Assembly: GCF_014656195.1 (NCBI RefSeq)
Contig: NZ_BNBY01000016.1
Location: 100,471 to 164,470 of the forward strand
Direction: 5' to 3'
From: Kitasatospora xanthocidica
GTDB lineage: Bacteria > Actinomycetota > Actinomycetes > Streptomycetales > Streptomycetaceae
DNA length: 64,000 bases
Of the stretch, positions 26,078 to 33,316 are shown in pieces (positions within the stretch are counted from its first letter, which is position 1; each line of letters starts with the position of its first letter). The translations under genes and the position numbers were made by a program. The notes below the pieces were generated by a model. That model made no database searches and had not been told where the DNA came from. It was given only the letters and a program-made list of their open reading frames with translations.

Positions 26078-27076
26078 TCAGCGGTGGTCCGGGTGGCCGG
26101 TGAGGACGGTGGTGAAGATCGGTTCGCCGTGCTGGTGGCCGGTCACGGTGGTGGTGAGGGCGTCCGGGTCCTCGCCGGGGGTGTGCCGGGCGGTGATGAC
26201 GGTGGGCGCGTCGTGCTCGGCGTACCGGTGGAAGGTGGTGGCCGCGGAGGTGGGCGTGATGGTGACGGGGCTGGTCAGCGCGTTGGTCGCCTGGCGGGCC
26301 GCCTCGATCAGCACCATGCCGGGGATGTGGTCGTTGGCGTGGTCGAAGAGGATCGGGTGCCAGAAGTCGGGGGTGAGGTGCCAGGTGCCCGGTGTGCCGG
26401 CCGGGGCCAGGACGACGTCGCACGGGCGGAGCCGGCCGACCCGGGCCGGCGGCAGCGGTTCGGCGGTCGGGGCGGGCGCCGGCAGCGCGGCGTCGTCGAC
26501 GCGGCCGCGGCGGAGCCGCTGGTAGGTCGTGTTCGGGACGGTGGTGAACCGGGCGTACCCGGTGGCGGCCAGGTGCGGGCCGCGCCGGACGACCGTGCTG
26601 AGCGTGAAGTCGACGGTGTTGCGGGTGCGGCGCGGCTGGGCGACGAGCTTGGCCTCGATGGCGAGGTCGGTGGGCTTCGCGCCGATCAGGAGCTGGCGCG
26701 GGCGGGTGGTGTAGTCGAGGTTCCACATCATGAACTTGTGGTCGAGCGGGACGCCGAACCGGGTGTGGGCGAGGTAGAGGCCGACCTGGCGGATCGTTTC
26801 GGCAGCCTGGATCGGGTCGTGCCGGGTGCCGTCCGGGGTGCTGAAGAAGGTGTGCGCGCGGGGCCATTGCGCGGAGACCGCGAAGGTGGTCTCGTTCAGC
26901 TGCTCGCTGTCGGTCAGGAAGACCTCGGCGTGGCAGGCCCGGTGGACGTACTCCTTGGCGACGGTGCTGGTCAGGCGGGGTGCCGAGCCGGTCGCCAGGG
27001 CCGGGCCGGGGACGGTCTCGGGGGCCTCGGCGCCGGTGAGGGCGGAGGCAGGCGTGCGGAAGGCAAGCAGGGTCAT
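26078..27076 (-). CDS. AfsA-family gamma-butyrolactone biosynthesis protein
   Basis: A 332-aa protein of AfsA/ScbA length with two hotdog-fold repeats. The first contains VHRACHAEVFLTD, DPIQAAETIRQVGLYLAHTRFGVPL and FMMWNLDY; the second contains FDHANDHIPGMVLIEAARQA. AfsA proteins condense a beta-ketoacyl-ACP with dihydroxyacetone phosphate, the first committed step to gamma-butyrolactone hormones. Start ATG 27074-27076 has ggagcg upstream; a more upstream ATG lacks similarity. It is divergent from the receptor gene at 27535, with an ARE-like box 52 bases before its start (27128-27154), so the receptor should repress it. It probably makes the signal that releases the nearby SARP and NRPS genes. 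Confidence 0.88.
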   Translation of the reverse strand: MTLLAFRTPASALTGAEAPETVPGPALATGSAPRLTSTVAKEYVHRACHAEVFLTDSEQLNETTFAVSAQWPRAHTFFSTPDGTRHDPIQAAETIRQVGLYLAHTRFGVPLDHKFMMWNLDYTTRPRQLLIGAKPTDLAIEAKLVAQPRRTRNTVDFTLSTVVRRGPHLAATGYARFTTVPNTTYQRLRRGRVDDAALPAPAPTAEPLPPARVGRLRPCDVVLAPAGTPGTWHLTPDFWHPILFDHANDHIPGMVLIEAARQATNALTSPVTITPTSAATTFHRYAEHDAPTVITARHTPGEDPDALTTTVTGHQHGEPIFTTVLTGHPDHR

Positions 27077-27127
27077 GGGAGCGCTCCAAAGGGCCGGGAC
27101 GGGCGGGGTGGGCTGCTCAGGGCTCGT

Positions 27128-27154
27128 AAGATACGTACCTACCGGTTTGCTTTT
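27128..27154. promoter_or_regulatory. ARE-like butyrolactone receptor box (afsA-like promoter)
   Basis: The element runs from AAGATACGTACC through ACCGGTTTGCTTTT. It keeps the ARE features: AnATAC in the left half, CGGTTTG with a T-run in the right half, about 26 bp in total. It lies about 52 bases upstream of the AfsA-like start. Confidence 0.7.
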
Positions 27155-27480
27155 CAAGGAGCCAAGGCGAAGGTTCGTCGGCGGCCGAGCAGAGCCGGTG
27201 GACGTCCCGGCGGGAGGTGCGAACCCTTCCGAGGCTGTGGCGGATTGGTGAATCTCGGCTGACCTGCGGTGATTTCATGACCGAAACTTGACGGGTTCAT
27301 TATCACGAGGGGGTCGCGTGCGGGAGTGGCGGCCACAAGTAGCAGCCGCCGCTCCGGTTCGGAGGCTCCCGATGGGGGTCCCGGTCACCTCGTCGACTCG
27401 TACCGTCCACGCGGTTTTCCCTCGCTCAAAGGCCGCCGGATGTGACCTGGGGCGCAGGATCGTCAGGGCGCTCGGCGGGT

Positions 27481-27506
27481 AAGATACGGGGTGTTTGGTT
27501 TTGTTT
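27481..27506. promoter_or_regulatory. ARE-like box (receptor promoter)
   Basis: AAGATACGGGG followed by TGTTTGGTTTTGTTT gives the same left AAGATACG and right GGTTTTGTTT halves as the box at 27128. It lies about 30 bases before the receptor start, fitting autorepression. Confidence 0.7.
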
Positions 27507-27534
27507 GCCGAGCGTTTCGGGTGGGGTGGTTGCG

Positions 27535-28197
27535 GTGGTGCGGCAGGAACGGGCGGTCCGGACGCGTCGGCTGATCCTTGAGGCGGCGGCGTCGGTCTTC
27601 GACGAGTACGGGTACGAGGGCGCCACGATCGGGGAGGTCGTCGCCCGGGCGGGGGTGACGCGCGGTGCGGTGTACTTCCACTTCGCGTCGAAGCGGGAGC
27701 TCGCCCAGGGGGTGGTGGAGGAGCAGTTCGGCCGGGACGAGATCCCTGAACGGCAGTGCAAGCTCCAGGAGTTCGTAGACCTCGGCATGGTGGTCGCCCA
27801 TCTCATGCCGCGTGACCCGCTGTTGAGCGCGGGCGCCCGGCTCTCCCTCGGCCAGGACGTCTTCGGCGACTTCAGCGGCGGCGCCGCGCCCGGGTGGATC
27901 GAGCGGGCCGAGGGCGTGCTGAAGCTGGCCGGCGACCGCGGCGAACTGCTGCCGCAGGTGGTGCCGGCCGAGACCGCGTGGCTGGTGACCGGGGCCTGGA
28001 CGGGCGTGCAGATCCAGTCCCAGAAGATGTCCGGCCGGGCGGACCTGGAGCGCCGGGTCGCGGTGCTCTACCAGCACCTGATGCCGAGCATCGCCGTGCC
28101 CGGGGTGCTGGCCACGCTGGACCTGGGGGTGGACCGGGGCGGCCGGGTGGTGGCCGAGCTGGAGGCGGCCCGGGCCGCGGCGGCCGAGCCGGCCTGA
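27535..28197 (+). CDS. TetR-family gamma-butyrolactone receptor (ArpA/ScbR-like)
   Basis: A 220-aa protein. The N terminus, VRQERAVRTRRLILEAAASVFDEYGYEGATIGEVVARAGVTRGAVYFHFASKRELAQGVV, is the ArpA/ScbR DNA-binding domain, including the family FxxYGYEG and YFHFxSK patterns. The helical ligand domain retains Trp in ETAWLVTGAWTGVQ, at the position where receptors contact the lactone. GTG 27535 or 27538 starts it. It should bind the ARE boxes at 27128, 27481 and 28396-28450 and let go when the butyrolactone accumulates. Confidence 0.88.
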   Translation: MVRQERAVRTRRLILEAAASVFDEYGYEGATIGEVVARAGVTRGAVYFHFASKRELAQGVVEEQFGRDEIPERQCKLQEFVDLGMVVAHLMPRDPLLSAGARLSLGQDVFGDFSGGAAPGWIERAEGVLKLAGDRGELLPQVVPAETAWLVTGAWTGVQIQSQKMSGRADLERRVAVLYQHLMPSIAVPGVLATLDLGVDRGGRVVAELEAARAAAAEPA

Positions 28198-28208
28198 GCC
28201 TTCCGACC

Positions 28209-28264
28209 TCGGGCCCGCATCCTCGAGCCCGCGTTCTCGGGCCCGCATCCTCGGTCCCGCGTCC
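28209..28264. repeat. Four tandem 14-bp repeats after the receptor gene
   Basis: The units are 28209-28222, 28223-28236, 28237-28250 and 28251-28264 (TCGGGCCCGCATCC and variants). Units 1 and 3 are identical, and units 2 and 4 differ from them at three positions each, giving an alternating pattern. They lie between the receptor stop and the SARP promoter. Confidence 0.7.
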
Positions 28265-28395
28265 CCAAGTCGGCCTCCCCGGTGCCCTGCTGGCGCCGCG
28301 GGGCGCTCCGACGCCGATCGGTTTCCCTCCCGCTCCGAGCGTCCTTCGGGCATCGGCAGGTCCGCGGTCCCAGTCCAGAGGCGAATCCTCCGCCC

Positions 28396-28450
28396 AAAAA
28401 CAAACAGCGCGTTCGGTTTTGTATTGACAAACCGTCCGTCCTGTTTTTGG
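28396..28450. promoter_or_regulatory. Two adjoining ARE-like boxes ahead of the SARP gene
   Basis: Box 1 (28396-28425) pairs AAAAACAAACAG with TTCGGTTTTGTATT. Box 2 (28426-28450) pairs GACAAACCGTCC with GTCCTGTTTTTGG. Both match the ARE style with a central CGGT-like core and AT-rich ends. A TTGACA hexamer straddles their junction (28424-28429), with TTGGAT 17 bases on (28447-28452). A bound receptor would therefore cover the SARP promoter. Confidence 0.65.
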
Positions 28451-28452
28451 AT
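28424..28452 (+). promoter_or_regulatory. Sigma70-like promoter of the SARP gene
   Basis: TTGACA at 28424-28429, a 17-base spacer and TTGGAT at 28447-28452. The leader to the ATG at 28572 would be about 110 bases. The element lies inside the ARE-like boxes. Confidence 0.5.
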
Positions 28453-28571
28453 AGGCGTTGGGTGCTCGACCGATCCCGCTACGCAACCTCGCGGAGGGAT
28501 CGAGCAGTGGAGCGCCCGCCCGGTCGGTGGCCGTCGGGGTCGCCGATCCGTCTGGATTTGGGGTGGTCATC

Positions 28572-29426
28572 ATGGAAATCCGGGTGCTGGGGGCCTTGGG
28601 GGTCCAACTGTGCGGGGTGTCGGTGGTGCCGACGGCCCCGAAGCCTCGGCAGGTGCTCGCCCTGCTGGCCTTACGGGCCGACCAGGTCGTTCCGGCCGGC
28701 GTCCTCGCCGAGGAACTGTGGTGCGGCCGGCCGCCGCGGAGTGCGCGCACCACCGTGCAGACCTACGTCCTGCAACTGCGCGACCTCATCGACCGCGCAC
28801 TCGCCCAGGGGGAGGGCGGTCCGGGGGCGTCCTGTGCGAAGGACGTCCTGGTCACCTCGGCCGGCGGCTACATGCTGAACAGCGGCGGCGGGCTCGTCGA
28901 CCTCAAGGAGTTCGACCGCCTCGCCGGGCACGGCTACCGCGCCATGGACGCCGGTGACTTCCCGCTCGCCGCCCGCCAGTTGGGCGAGGCGCTCGCGCTG
29001 TGGCGGGCTCCGGCCTTCGCGGACGTCCCGGTCGGCGGCCAACTCGCCGTCGAGGCCAAGCGGTTGGAGGAGACCCGGCTCTGCGCGCTGGACCAGCGGA
29101 TCGAGGCGGACCTGCGACTCGGGCGCCACCGGGTGCTGCTCGCCGAACTCACCGTCCTGGTCGACCGCTACCGCACCCACGAGAGCCTGCACGGCCAGTA
29201 CATGATCGCCCTGCACCGCTCCGGACGACGAGGCGAGGCCCTGGAGGCCTACCAGCGCCTGCGGAACACCCTGGTAAGGGAGTTGGGCATGGAGCCCTCC
29301 GCCGCGCTGCGCCGGCTGCAGCGCTCCATCCTGCTCGCCGGCCCCGAACGGCCCGACCAGGACCAGCCGGCCGCCCTCGCCGAAGAGGTCGCGTCCCGCC
29401 CCGCCCGCCTCACCCGGGTCGGCTGA
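28572..29426 (+). CDS. SARP family transcriptional activator with a TTA codon
   Basis: A 284-aa protein. It has an N-terminal OmpR-type winged helix (about 1-100: MEIRVLGALGVQ, APKPRQVLALLALRADQVV, RTTVQTYVLQLRDLID) and a bacterial transcriptional activation domain (about 105-255: LVDLKEFDRLAGHG, ARQLGEALALWR, PAFADVP, HESLHGQYMIALHRSGRRGEALEAYQRLRNTLVRELGMEPSAALRRLQ). This is the short SARP form without an ATPase domain. ATG 28572 begins the conserved domain; ggggtgg precedes it. Codon 34 is TTA (28671-28673), which makes translation dependent on the rare bldA tRNA. It is the likely pathway activator for the NRPS operon. Confidence 0.9.
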   Translation: MEIRVLGALGVQLCGVSVVPTAPKPRQVLALLALRADQVVPAGVLAEELWCGRPPRSARTTVQTYVLQLRDLIDRALAQGEGGPGASCAKDVLVTSAGGYMLNSGGGLVDLKEFDRLAGHGYRAMDAGDFPLAARQLGEALALWRAPAFADVPVGGQLAVEAKRLEETRLCALDQRIEADLRLGRHRVLLAELTVLVDRYRTHESLHGQYMIALHRSGRRGEALEAYQRLRNTLVRELGMEPSAALRRLQRSILLAGPERPDQDQPAALAEEVASRPARLTRVG

Positions 29427-29689
29427 CGCGCCGAGGGCGGATCCGGACGGCTGGGAGGACGGAGCGGTGCGGCGGGCGGGCGGCGGTGGCCGGCCCGGTC
29501 CACGGCCACCGCCGCGGCCAGGGCGCGGGTGCCGTCATCCACCGGACCGTCGTGCGCGACCGGCCCGTCGCGCCCCGTCGGGCCTGGGCAGGCCCTGGCC
29601 AACACCGGTTGACGGCTGCGCCCTTGCCCGTTCCGGGAGTTTCGGAAGTCCGGGGGCACGGGTGAGCCCACTCCCGGGCCGACAGGGTG

Positions 29690-30124
29690 CTACCGGTCGG
29701 CCTTCACCTCGGTGTTCTGGCAGGCGTGCAGCAGCCAGCGGCCGTCGTCCTGCCTGGTCATGACGTAGAGCGGAGCGCCCTCGGAGTCGCCCGCCGCGGA
29801 GTGGTAGACCTGGCGGACCTTGACGGCCGCGACGTCGGGCCGCAGGAAGCGGACGTGGGCCACCTCGTAGGTGACCTTGCCGTCCCAGGTCGCGGCGGGC
29901 AGGACGGCGCGGGTGAACTCGGCGATCGCGTCGAGGCCGATCAGGACCTTGCCGTGGGCGGTGGTCCACAGGGCGTCGGGGTGGAAGAGCGCGAGGAAGC
30001 CCTCGGCGTCCTTGGCGCGCTGGGTGCGTTCGACGGTGGCGACGACCTGCTCGATGGCGTCGATGTCGGCGGCGTGGGTTTCGGTGGGCCGGGTGGTTGC
30101 GGCTTCGGTGTTCATGGAGATCAT
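29690..30124 (-). CDS. SnoaL-like/SgcJ-EcaC family protein
   Basis: A 144-aa protein with the NTF2/SnoaL fold pattern: DIDAIEQVVATVERTQRAKDAEGFLALFHPDALWTTAHGKVLIG, then VRFLRPDVAAVKVRQVYH and DGRWLLHACQNTEV. Members of this group are called SgcJ/EcaC-type oxidoreductases, but many have no proven activity. Start ATG 30122-30124 has gaggtg upstream; ATG 30115 is the alternative. A perfect 20-bp palindrome (30131-30150) lies 6 bases upstream, between this gene and the MerR gene it follows, so it is probably MerR-controlled. Confidence 0.75.
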   Translation of the reverse strand: MISMNTEAATTRPTETHAADIDAIEQVVATVERTQRAKDAEGFLALFHPDALWTTAHGKVLIGLDAIAEFTRAVLPAATWDGKVTYEVAHVRFLRPDVAAVKVRQVYHSAAGDSEGAPLYVMTRQDDGRWLLHACQNTEVKADR

Positions 30125-30130
30125 CCTGAC

Positions 30131-30150
30131 ACCTCAAGTCGACTTGAGGT
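30131..30150. promoter_or_regulatory. MerR/SoxR-type operator, perfect palindrome
   Basis: ACCTCAAGTCGACTTGAGGT is a perfect 20-bp palindrome with CCTCAAG/CTTGAGG arms, the form seen at SoxR- and other MerR-family promoters. It reaches into the MerR stop codon and lies just before the SnoaL-like gene. Confidence 0.7.
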
Positions 30151-30902
30151 CAAGCGGATTCCGGCAGGGAACGGAGGGTCAGGTAGTCACCGAGGCGGGC
30201 GGCCGCGGTGAGCATGGCGAGGCCGCGGGCGGTGAGGCGTCGCTGCCAGCCGTCGAGGGCGGCGGCCAGCTCCTCGGTGCCGCCGGCCGTGCGGATCTGC
30301 CGGACCACGGTGGCGATGTGGTGCAGCGGGTAGCCGCCCCGGCGGAGCAGGTGGGCGAGTTCGGCGTCGCGGACGTCGGCCGGGAGGTAGCCGCGGTGGC
30401 CGGTGGTGCGGTCGCGGGCCGGGGTGAGGATCCCGGCGGTCTCCCAGGTGCGCAGGGTCGCGGGCGTGAGGCCGAGCCGGTGCGCGACCTCGCCGATGCT
30501 GAGCGGGCCGGACGGCGTCGGAGGGGCGAGCGGGCCGGACGGCGTCGGACGGTCCGGCGGGCCGGGGGATGAAGCGGCCGTGGCGGTGAGGTGATCGACG
30601 GCCTCCCGGACCGCGGCCAAGGTCTCCCGGTCGCGCAGGAGTTGGGCGTGGCCGCGGTCGAGGGCGGTCAGCGCCCCGTCGAGGCGCTCGGCGTGGACGG
30701 CGGTCATCACCTGGCCGGCGGTCGCGTGCCCGTTGGCCGCGACCAGGGCGAGGAAGGCGCGGAGGGCGGCCGCGTGCAGCTCGCTGTAGATCCGGTAGCC
30801 GGTGGGGGTTCGGGCGGCCGGCGGGAGGCAGCCGTCGCGCTCGTAGTTGCGGACCGCCTGGGTCGAGATGCCGTGTTCGCGGGCGAGGTCGGAGGGGCGC
30901 AT
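30150..30902 (-). CDS. Regulator with two MerR DNA-binding domains
   Basis: A 250-aa protein. The first MerR helix-turn-helix is at the start (MRPSDLAREHGISTQAVRNYERDGCLPPAARTPTGYRIY). A Pro/Ser-rich linker (about 114-133, with a repeated RPTPSGPLAPP-like unit) leads to a second one (SIGEVAHRLGLTPATLRTWETAGILTPARDRTTGHRGY). This double arrangement is like TioE-type regulators. ATG 30900-30902 is behind ggaagac. It is divergent from the erythromycin-esterase-like gene; related CTCAAG/CTTGAG boxes lie before that gene and before the SnoaL-like gene, so it probably controls both. Confidence 0.8.
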   Translation of the reverse strand: MRPSDLAREHGISTQAVRNYERDGCLPPAARTPTGYRIYSELHAAALRAFLALVAANGHATAGQVMTAVHAERLDGALTALDRGHAQLLRDRETLAAVREAVDHLTATAASSPGPPDRPTPSGPLAPPTPSGPLSIGEVAHRLGLTPATLRTWETAGILTPARDRTTGHRGYLPADVRDAELAHLLRRGGYPLHHIATVVRQIRTAGGTEELAAALDGWQRRLTARGLAMLTAAARLGDYLTLRSLPESA

Positions 30903-30991
30903 GCTCGTCTTCCGTTCGGGCCCGTTGGAGACTTCTCCGGGCCGTTCTCTTGGCATTCAGGGGCCTGGCTCGGGCAAAGTCTCAACCGTTC

Positions 30992-31011
30992 TTTCAAGGA
31001 TACGCTTGAGG
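30992..31011 (+). promoter_or_regulatory. MerR-type box overlapping the esterase-like promoter
   Basis: TTTCAAGGATACGCTTGAGG carries TCAAG and CTTGAG half-sites like the palindrome at 30131-30150, with 6 rather than 4 central bases. GGATAC inside it could be the -10 element; the ATG at 31015 lies 3 bases beyond, implying a leaderless message. Confidence 0.55.
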
Positions 31012-31014
31012 CTC

Positions 31015-32232
31015 ATGAGTCAGGACATTCACGCCTTCGTCGTCCCGTCGTGCGAGCTGCTGGGGCTCGGCGAGCCGACGCATCAGGAGCCGGCCTTCGG
31101 ATGGGTCCGCAACGAACTGTTCGCCCGGCTGGTCGACCGGGGCTTCCGGTCGATCGCCCTCGAAACCGACCGGGTGGCCGCGCTCGCCGTGGACGACTAC
31201 GTCCGGGAGGGCGTGGGCACCCTGGACACCGCGATGGCCGAGGGCTTCTCGCACGGCTTCGGGGCGCACGAGACCAATCGCCGACTCGTCGCCTGGATGC
31301 GCGAGTTCAACCGGAACCGGCCGCCCGCGGACCGGCTCTCCTTCCACGGCTTCGACATCCCGACCGAGAACTACAGCGCCCCCAGCCCGCGCCGCTACCT
31401 TGAGCACGCCCGCGACTACGTGCGGCCCGACCGCGGCCCGGGCACCGCCACGGGCCTCGGCGCGGGCTCCGACACGGGCCTCGACATCGCCGGACCGGCC
31501 GGTGAGGACGAACGCTGGAGCCGGGCCGAGGCGGTGCTGGACCCGGTGCAGTCACCCGGTGCCACAGCCGAGGCCGGGAGGCTGCGGTGCATCGCCGACG
31601 ACCTGTCGGTCCGGCTCCACGCCCGGGCACCGGAGTCGATCGGCGCGACCTCCCCGGCCGAGTGGCACCGGGCCCGGACCTGGCTGACGGCGGGCATCGG
31701 CCTGCTGCGCTACCACGCGCAGTCGGCGGTCCGCGGCCTCACCCCGAGCGACCGGCTGAGCGGCCTGATCGGCCTGCGGGACACGCTCATGGCGCAGAAC
31801 CTCCTCGACATCCGCGACCTGGAGGCGCGGCGCGGGCCGACCCTGGTCTTCTCGCACAACCAGCACCTGCGCCGCAGCCCGAGCGGCTGGGCGCAGGGGG
31901 AGTTGGACTGCGGGTGGAACAGTGCCGGTCGCATCGTCGGCGCGCTGCTGGGCGAGAGGTACGCCTTCGTCGCCGGGAGTCTGGGGCGCAGCGAGGCGAT
32001 CGGGCTGGGCGAACCGGCATCGGGAACCCATGAGGCTTTCCTGCAACGGCGCGGCACGGCCTGGGAGTTGACGGGAGCCGTCCTGCCCGCCGGAGGCCGT
32101 ACCCGCACCGACACCGAGCCGCGGCAGGGCTACTTCCCGCTCGACCGGGAGGTCCTCGACGGGGCGGCCGCGCTTCTGCACATCGGTGACGGCGCGGCGG
32201 TGGCACCAGCAGAGGCGGCGCCGTCGGCCTGA
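31015..32232 (+). CDS. Erythromycin esterase family protein
   Basis: A 405-aa protein. LLGLGEPTHQEP (about 16-27) replaces the GExxHG block of Ere-type esterases with GEPTHQ; IALETD and HGFDIP follow. SHNQHLRR near residue 280 corresponds to the family NHxxH region. Only part of the usual catalytic pattern is certain, so hydrolase activity on macrolides is not assured. ATG 31015 has no ribosome site but a promoter-like MerR box ends 3 bases upstream. The 3' end overlaps the convergent LysR gene by 103 bases. Confidence 0.78.
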   Translation: MSQDIHAFVVPSCELLGLGEPTHQEPAFGWVRNELFARLVDRGFRSIALETDRVAALAVDDYVREGVGTLDTAMAEGFSHGFGAHETNRRLVAWMREFNRNRPPADRLSFHGFDIPTENYSAPSPRRYLEHARDYVRPDRGPGTATGLGAGSDTGLDIAGPAGEDERWSRAEAVLDPVQSPGATAEAGRLRCIADDLSVRLHARAPESIGATSPAEWHRARTWLTAGIGLLRYHAQSAVRGLTPSDRLSGLIGLRDTLMAQNLLDIRDLEARRGPTLVFSHNQHLRRSPSGWAQGELDCGWNSAGRIVGALLGERYAFVAGSLGRSEAIGLGEPASGTHEAFLQRRGTAWELTGAVLPAGGRTRTDTEPRQGYFPLDREVLDGAAALLHIGDGAAVAPAEAAPSA

Positions 32233-33245
32233 GGACCGGCCGGGCCCGGGTAGGCCGTGCGCAGATGGGACACCAGGGCGGCGGTCGGCGGCGCGGCGGG
32301 CCGTTCGCTCGGCCAGGCCAGTGCGATCCGCACCAGCGGGACGGGGCCGGCCAGGGGGCGGACCCGCAGGCCGGGGACGGCGCCCGGGTCCGGCAGGACG
32401 GCGACGCCGAGGCCGTGCGCGGCGAGTTCGGCCAACTGCGGTGGCGCGGCGGCCTCGACGCCGACGGCCGCGCTCGCCCCGGCCGCCGCCAGGGCGCGCT
32501 CCAGTGCGGTGCGCAGGCCGGTGCCGCGCGGGGTGCTCACCAGGGCGTGCCCGTCCAGCGCGGCGACCGGGAGCGGGGCGGTCCCGCTCCCGAGCGTGCG
32601 GTGAGAGCCGGTGTCGGGCGCGGTGCCGTCCGGGCCGGGCTCGGCCGGGACGTCCGCGAGCGGGTGGTGTTCCGGGCAGGCCGCGACCAGCGGAACCTCC
32701 AGCACGGTGTGCAGGGTGAGCCCGGCCAGGGTGGTCCAGCCGTCGTCGTCCGGGCGGCCGCTCGCGGCGGTCGGCAGGCCGATCACGGCGAGGTCCAGCC
32801 GCCCCTCGCGCAGGGCGGCGAGCATCCCGGAGGTGGTGTCCTCGGCCAAGGAGAAGTCGATGCCGGGGTGCTCCTGGCGGAAAGCGGCGAGCGTGGTGGC
32901 GAGCCCCGGGAAGGTGCCGAGCTCGGACGGCGGGGTGAGCGCCGCCCCGGCGACCATGCCCAGCCGTACGTGCCCGCGGCGCAGCCCGCCGAACTCCGCC
33001 GCCGTGCGCCGGGCCGCGGCCGCGGAGGCGAGCGCGGCCCGGGCGTGCGGCAGCACCGCCTCACCGGCGGGGGTGAGGCGCACGGTGCGGCCCGAGCGGT
33101 CGAGCAGCGGGTGCCCCAGTTCGCGCTCCAGCTGCCGGATCTGGGAGCTGACCCCGGGCTGGGTCAGGTGCAGCAGCTGCGCGGCCCGGGTGAAGCTGCC
33201 GTGCTGGGCGACGGTGACGAAGTACTGGAGCTGCCGCAGTTCCAT
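32130..33245 (-). CDS. LysR family transcriptional regulator
   Basis: A 371-aa protein. The N-terminal helix-turn-helix is LRQLQYFVTVAQHGSFTRAAQLLHLTQPGVSSQIRQLERELGHPLLDRSGRTVRLTPAG. The effector domain includes FRQEHPGIDFSLAEDTTSGMLAALREGRLDLAVIG. The normal LysR end falls near LVSHLRTAYPG (about 330); the last 40 residues are low complexity and lie inside the 103-base overlap with the esterase-like gene. It is divergent from the isomerase-like gene at 33317 with a 71-base gap, its likely target. Confidence 0.85.
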   Translation of the reverse strand: MELRQLQYFVTVAQHGSFTRAAQLLHLTQPGVSSQIRQLERELGHPLLDRSGRTVRLTPAGEAVLPHARAALASAAAARRTAAEFGGLRRGHVRLGMVAGAALTPPSELGTFPGLATTLAAFRQEHPGIDFSLAEDTTSGMLAALREGRLDLAVIGLPTAASGRPDDDGWTTLAGLTLHTVLEVPLVAACPEHHPLADVPAEPGPDGTAPDTGSHRTLGSGTAPLPVAALDGHALVSTPRGTGLRTALERALAAAGASAAVGVEAAAPPQLAELAAHGLGVAVLPDPGAVPGLRVRPLAGPVPLVRIALAWPSERPAAPPTAALVSHLRTAYPGPAGPQADGAASAGATAAPSPMCRSAAAPSRTSRSSGK

Positions 33246-33316
33246 AACTGCTGATCATAGGGGGCAGAACTCCCCGGTCTTGGACGGGCGTACGGATCCG
33301 GCCGCAGGCTGGACGC

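Larger units (their letters stand above)
27077..27534. promoter_or_regulatory. Divergent promoter region of the butyrolactone cassette
   Basis: This 458-base gap separates the AfsA-like gene and the receptor gene and is less GC-rich in two places. It contains two ARE-like boxes, one near each start. No gene was found. Confidence 0.65.

Noticed and set aside
25218..27089. 623-codon minus-strand frame joining the DUF5959-like protein to sequence inside the AfsA-like gene
   Set aside because: The upstream part is a shifted-frame shadow of the AfsA-like gene; the DUF5959-like start has its own ribosome site at 25748.
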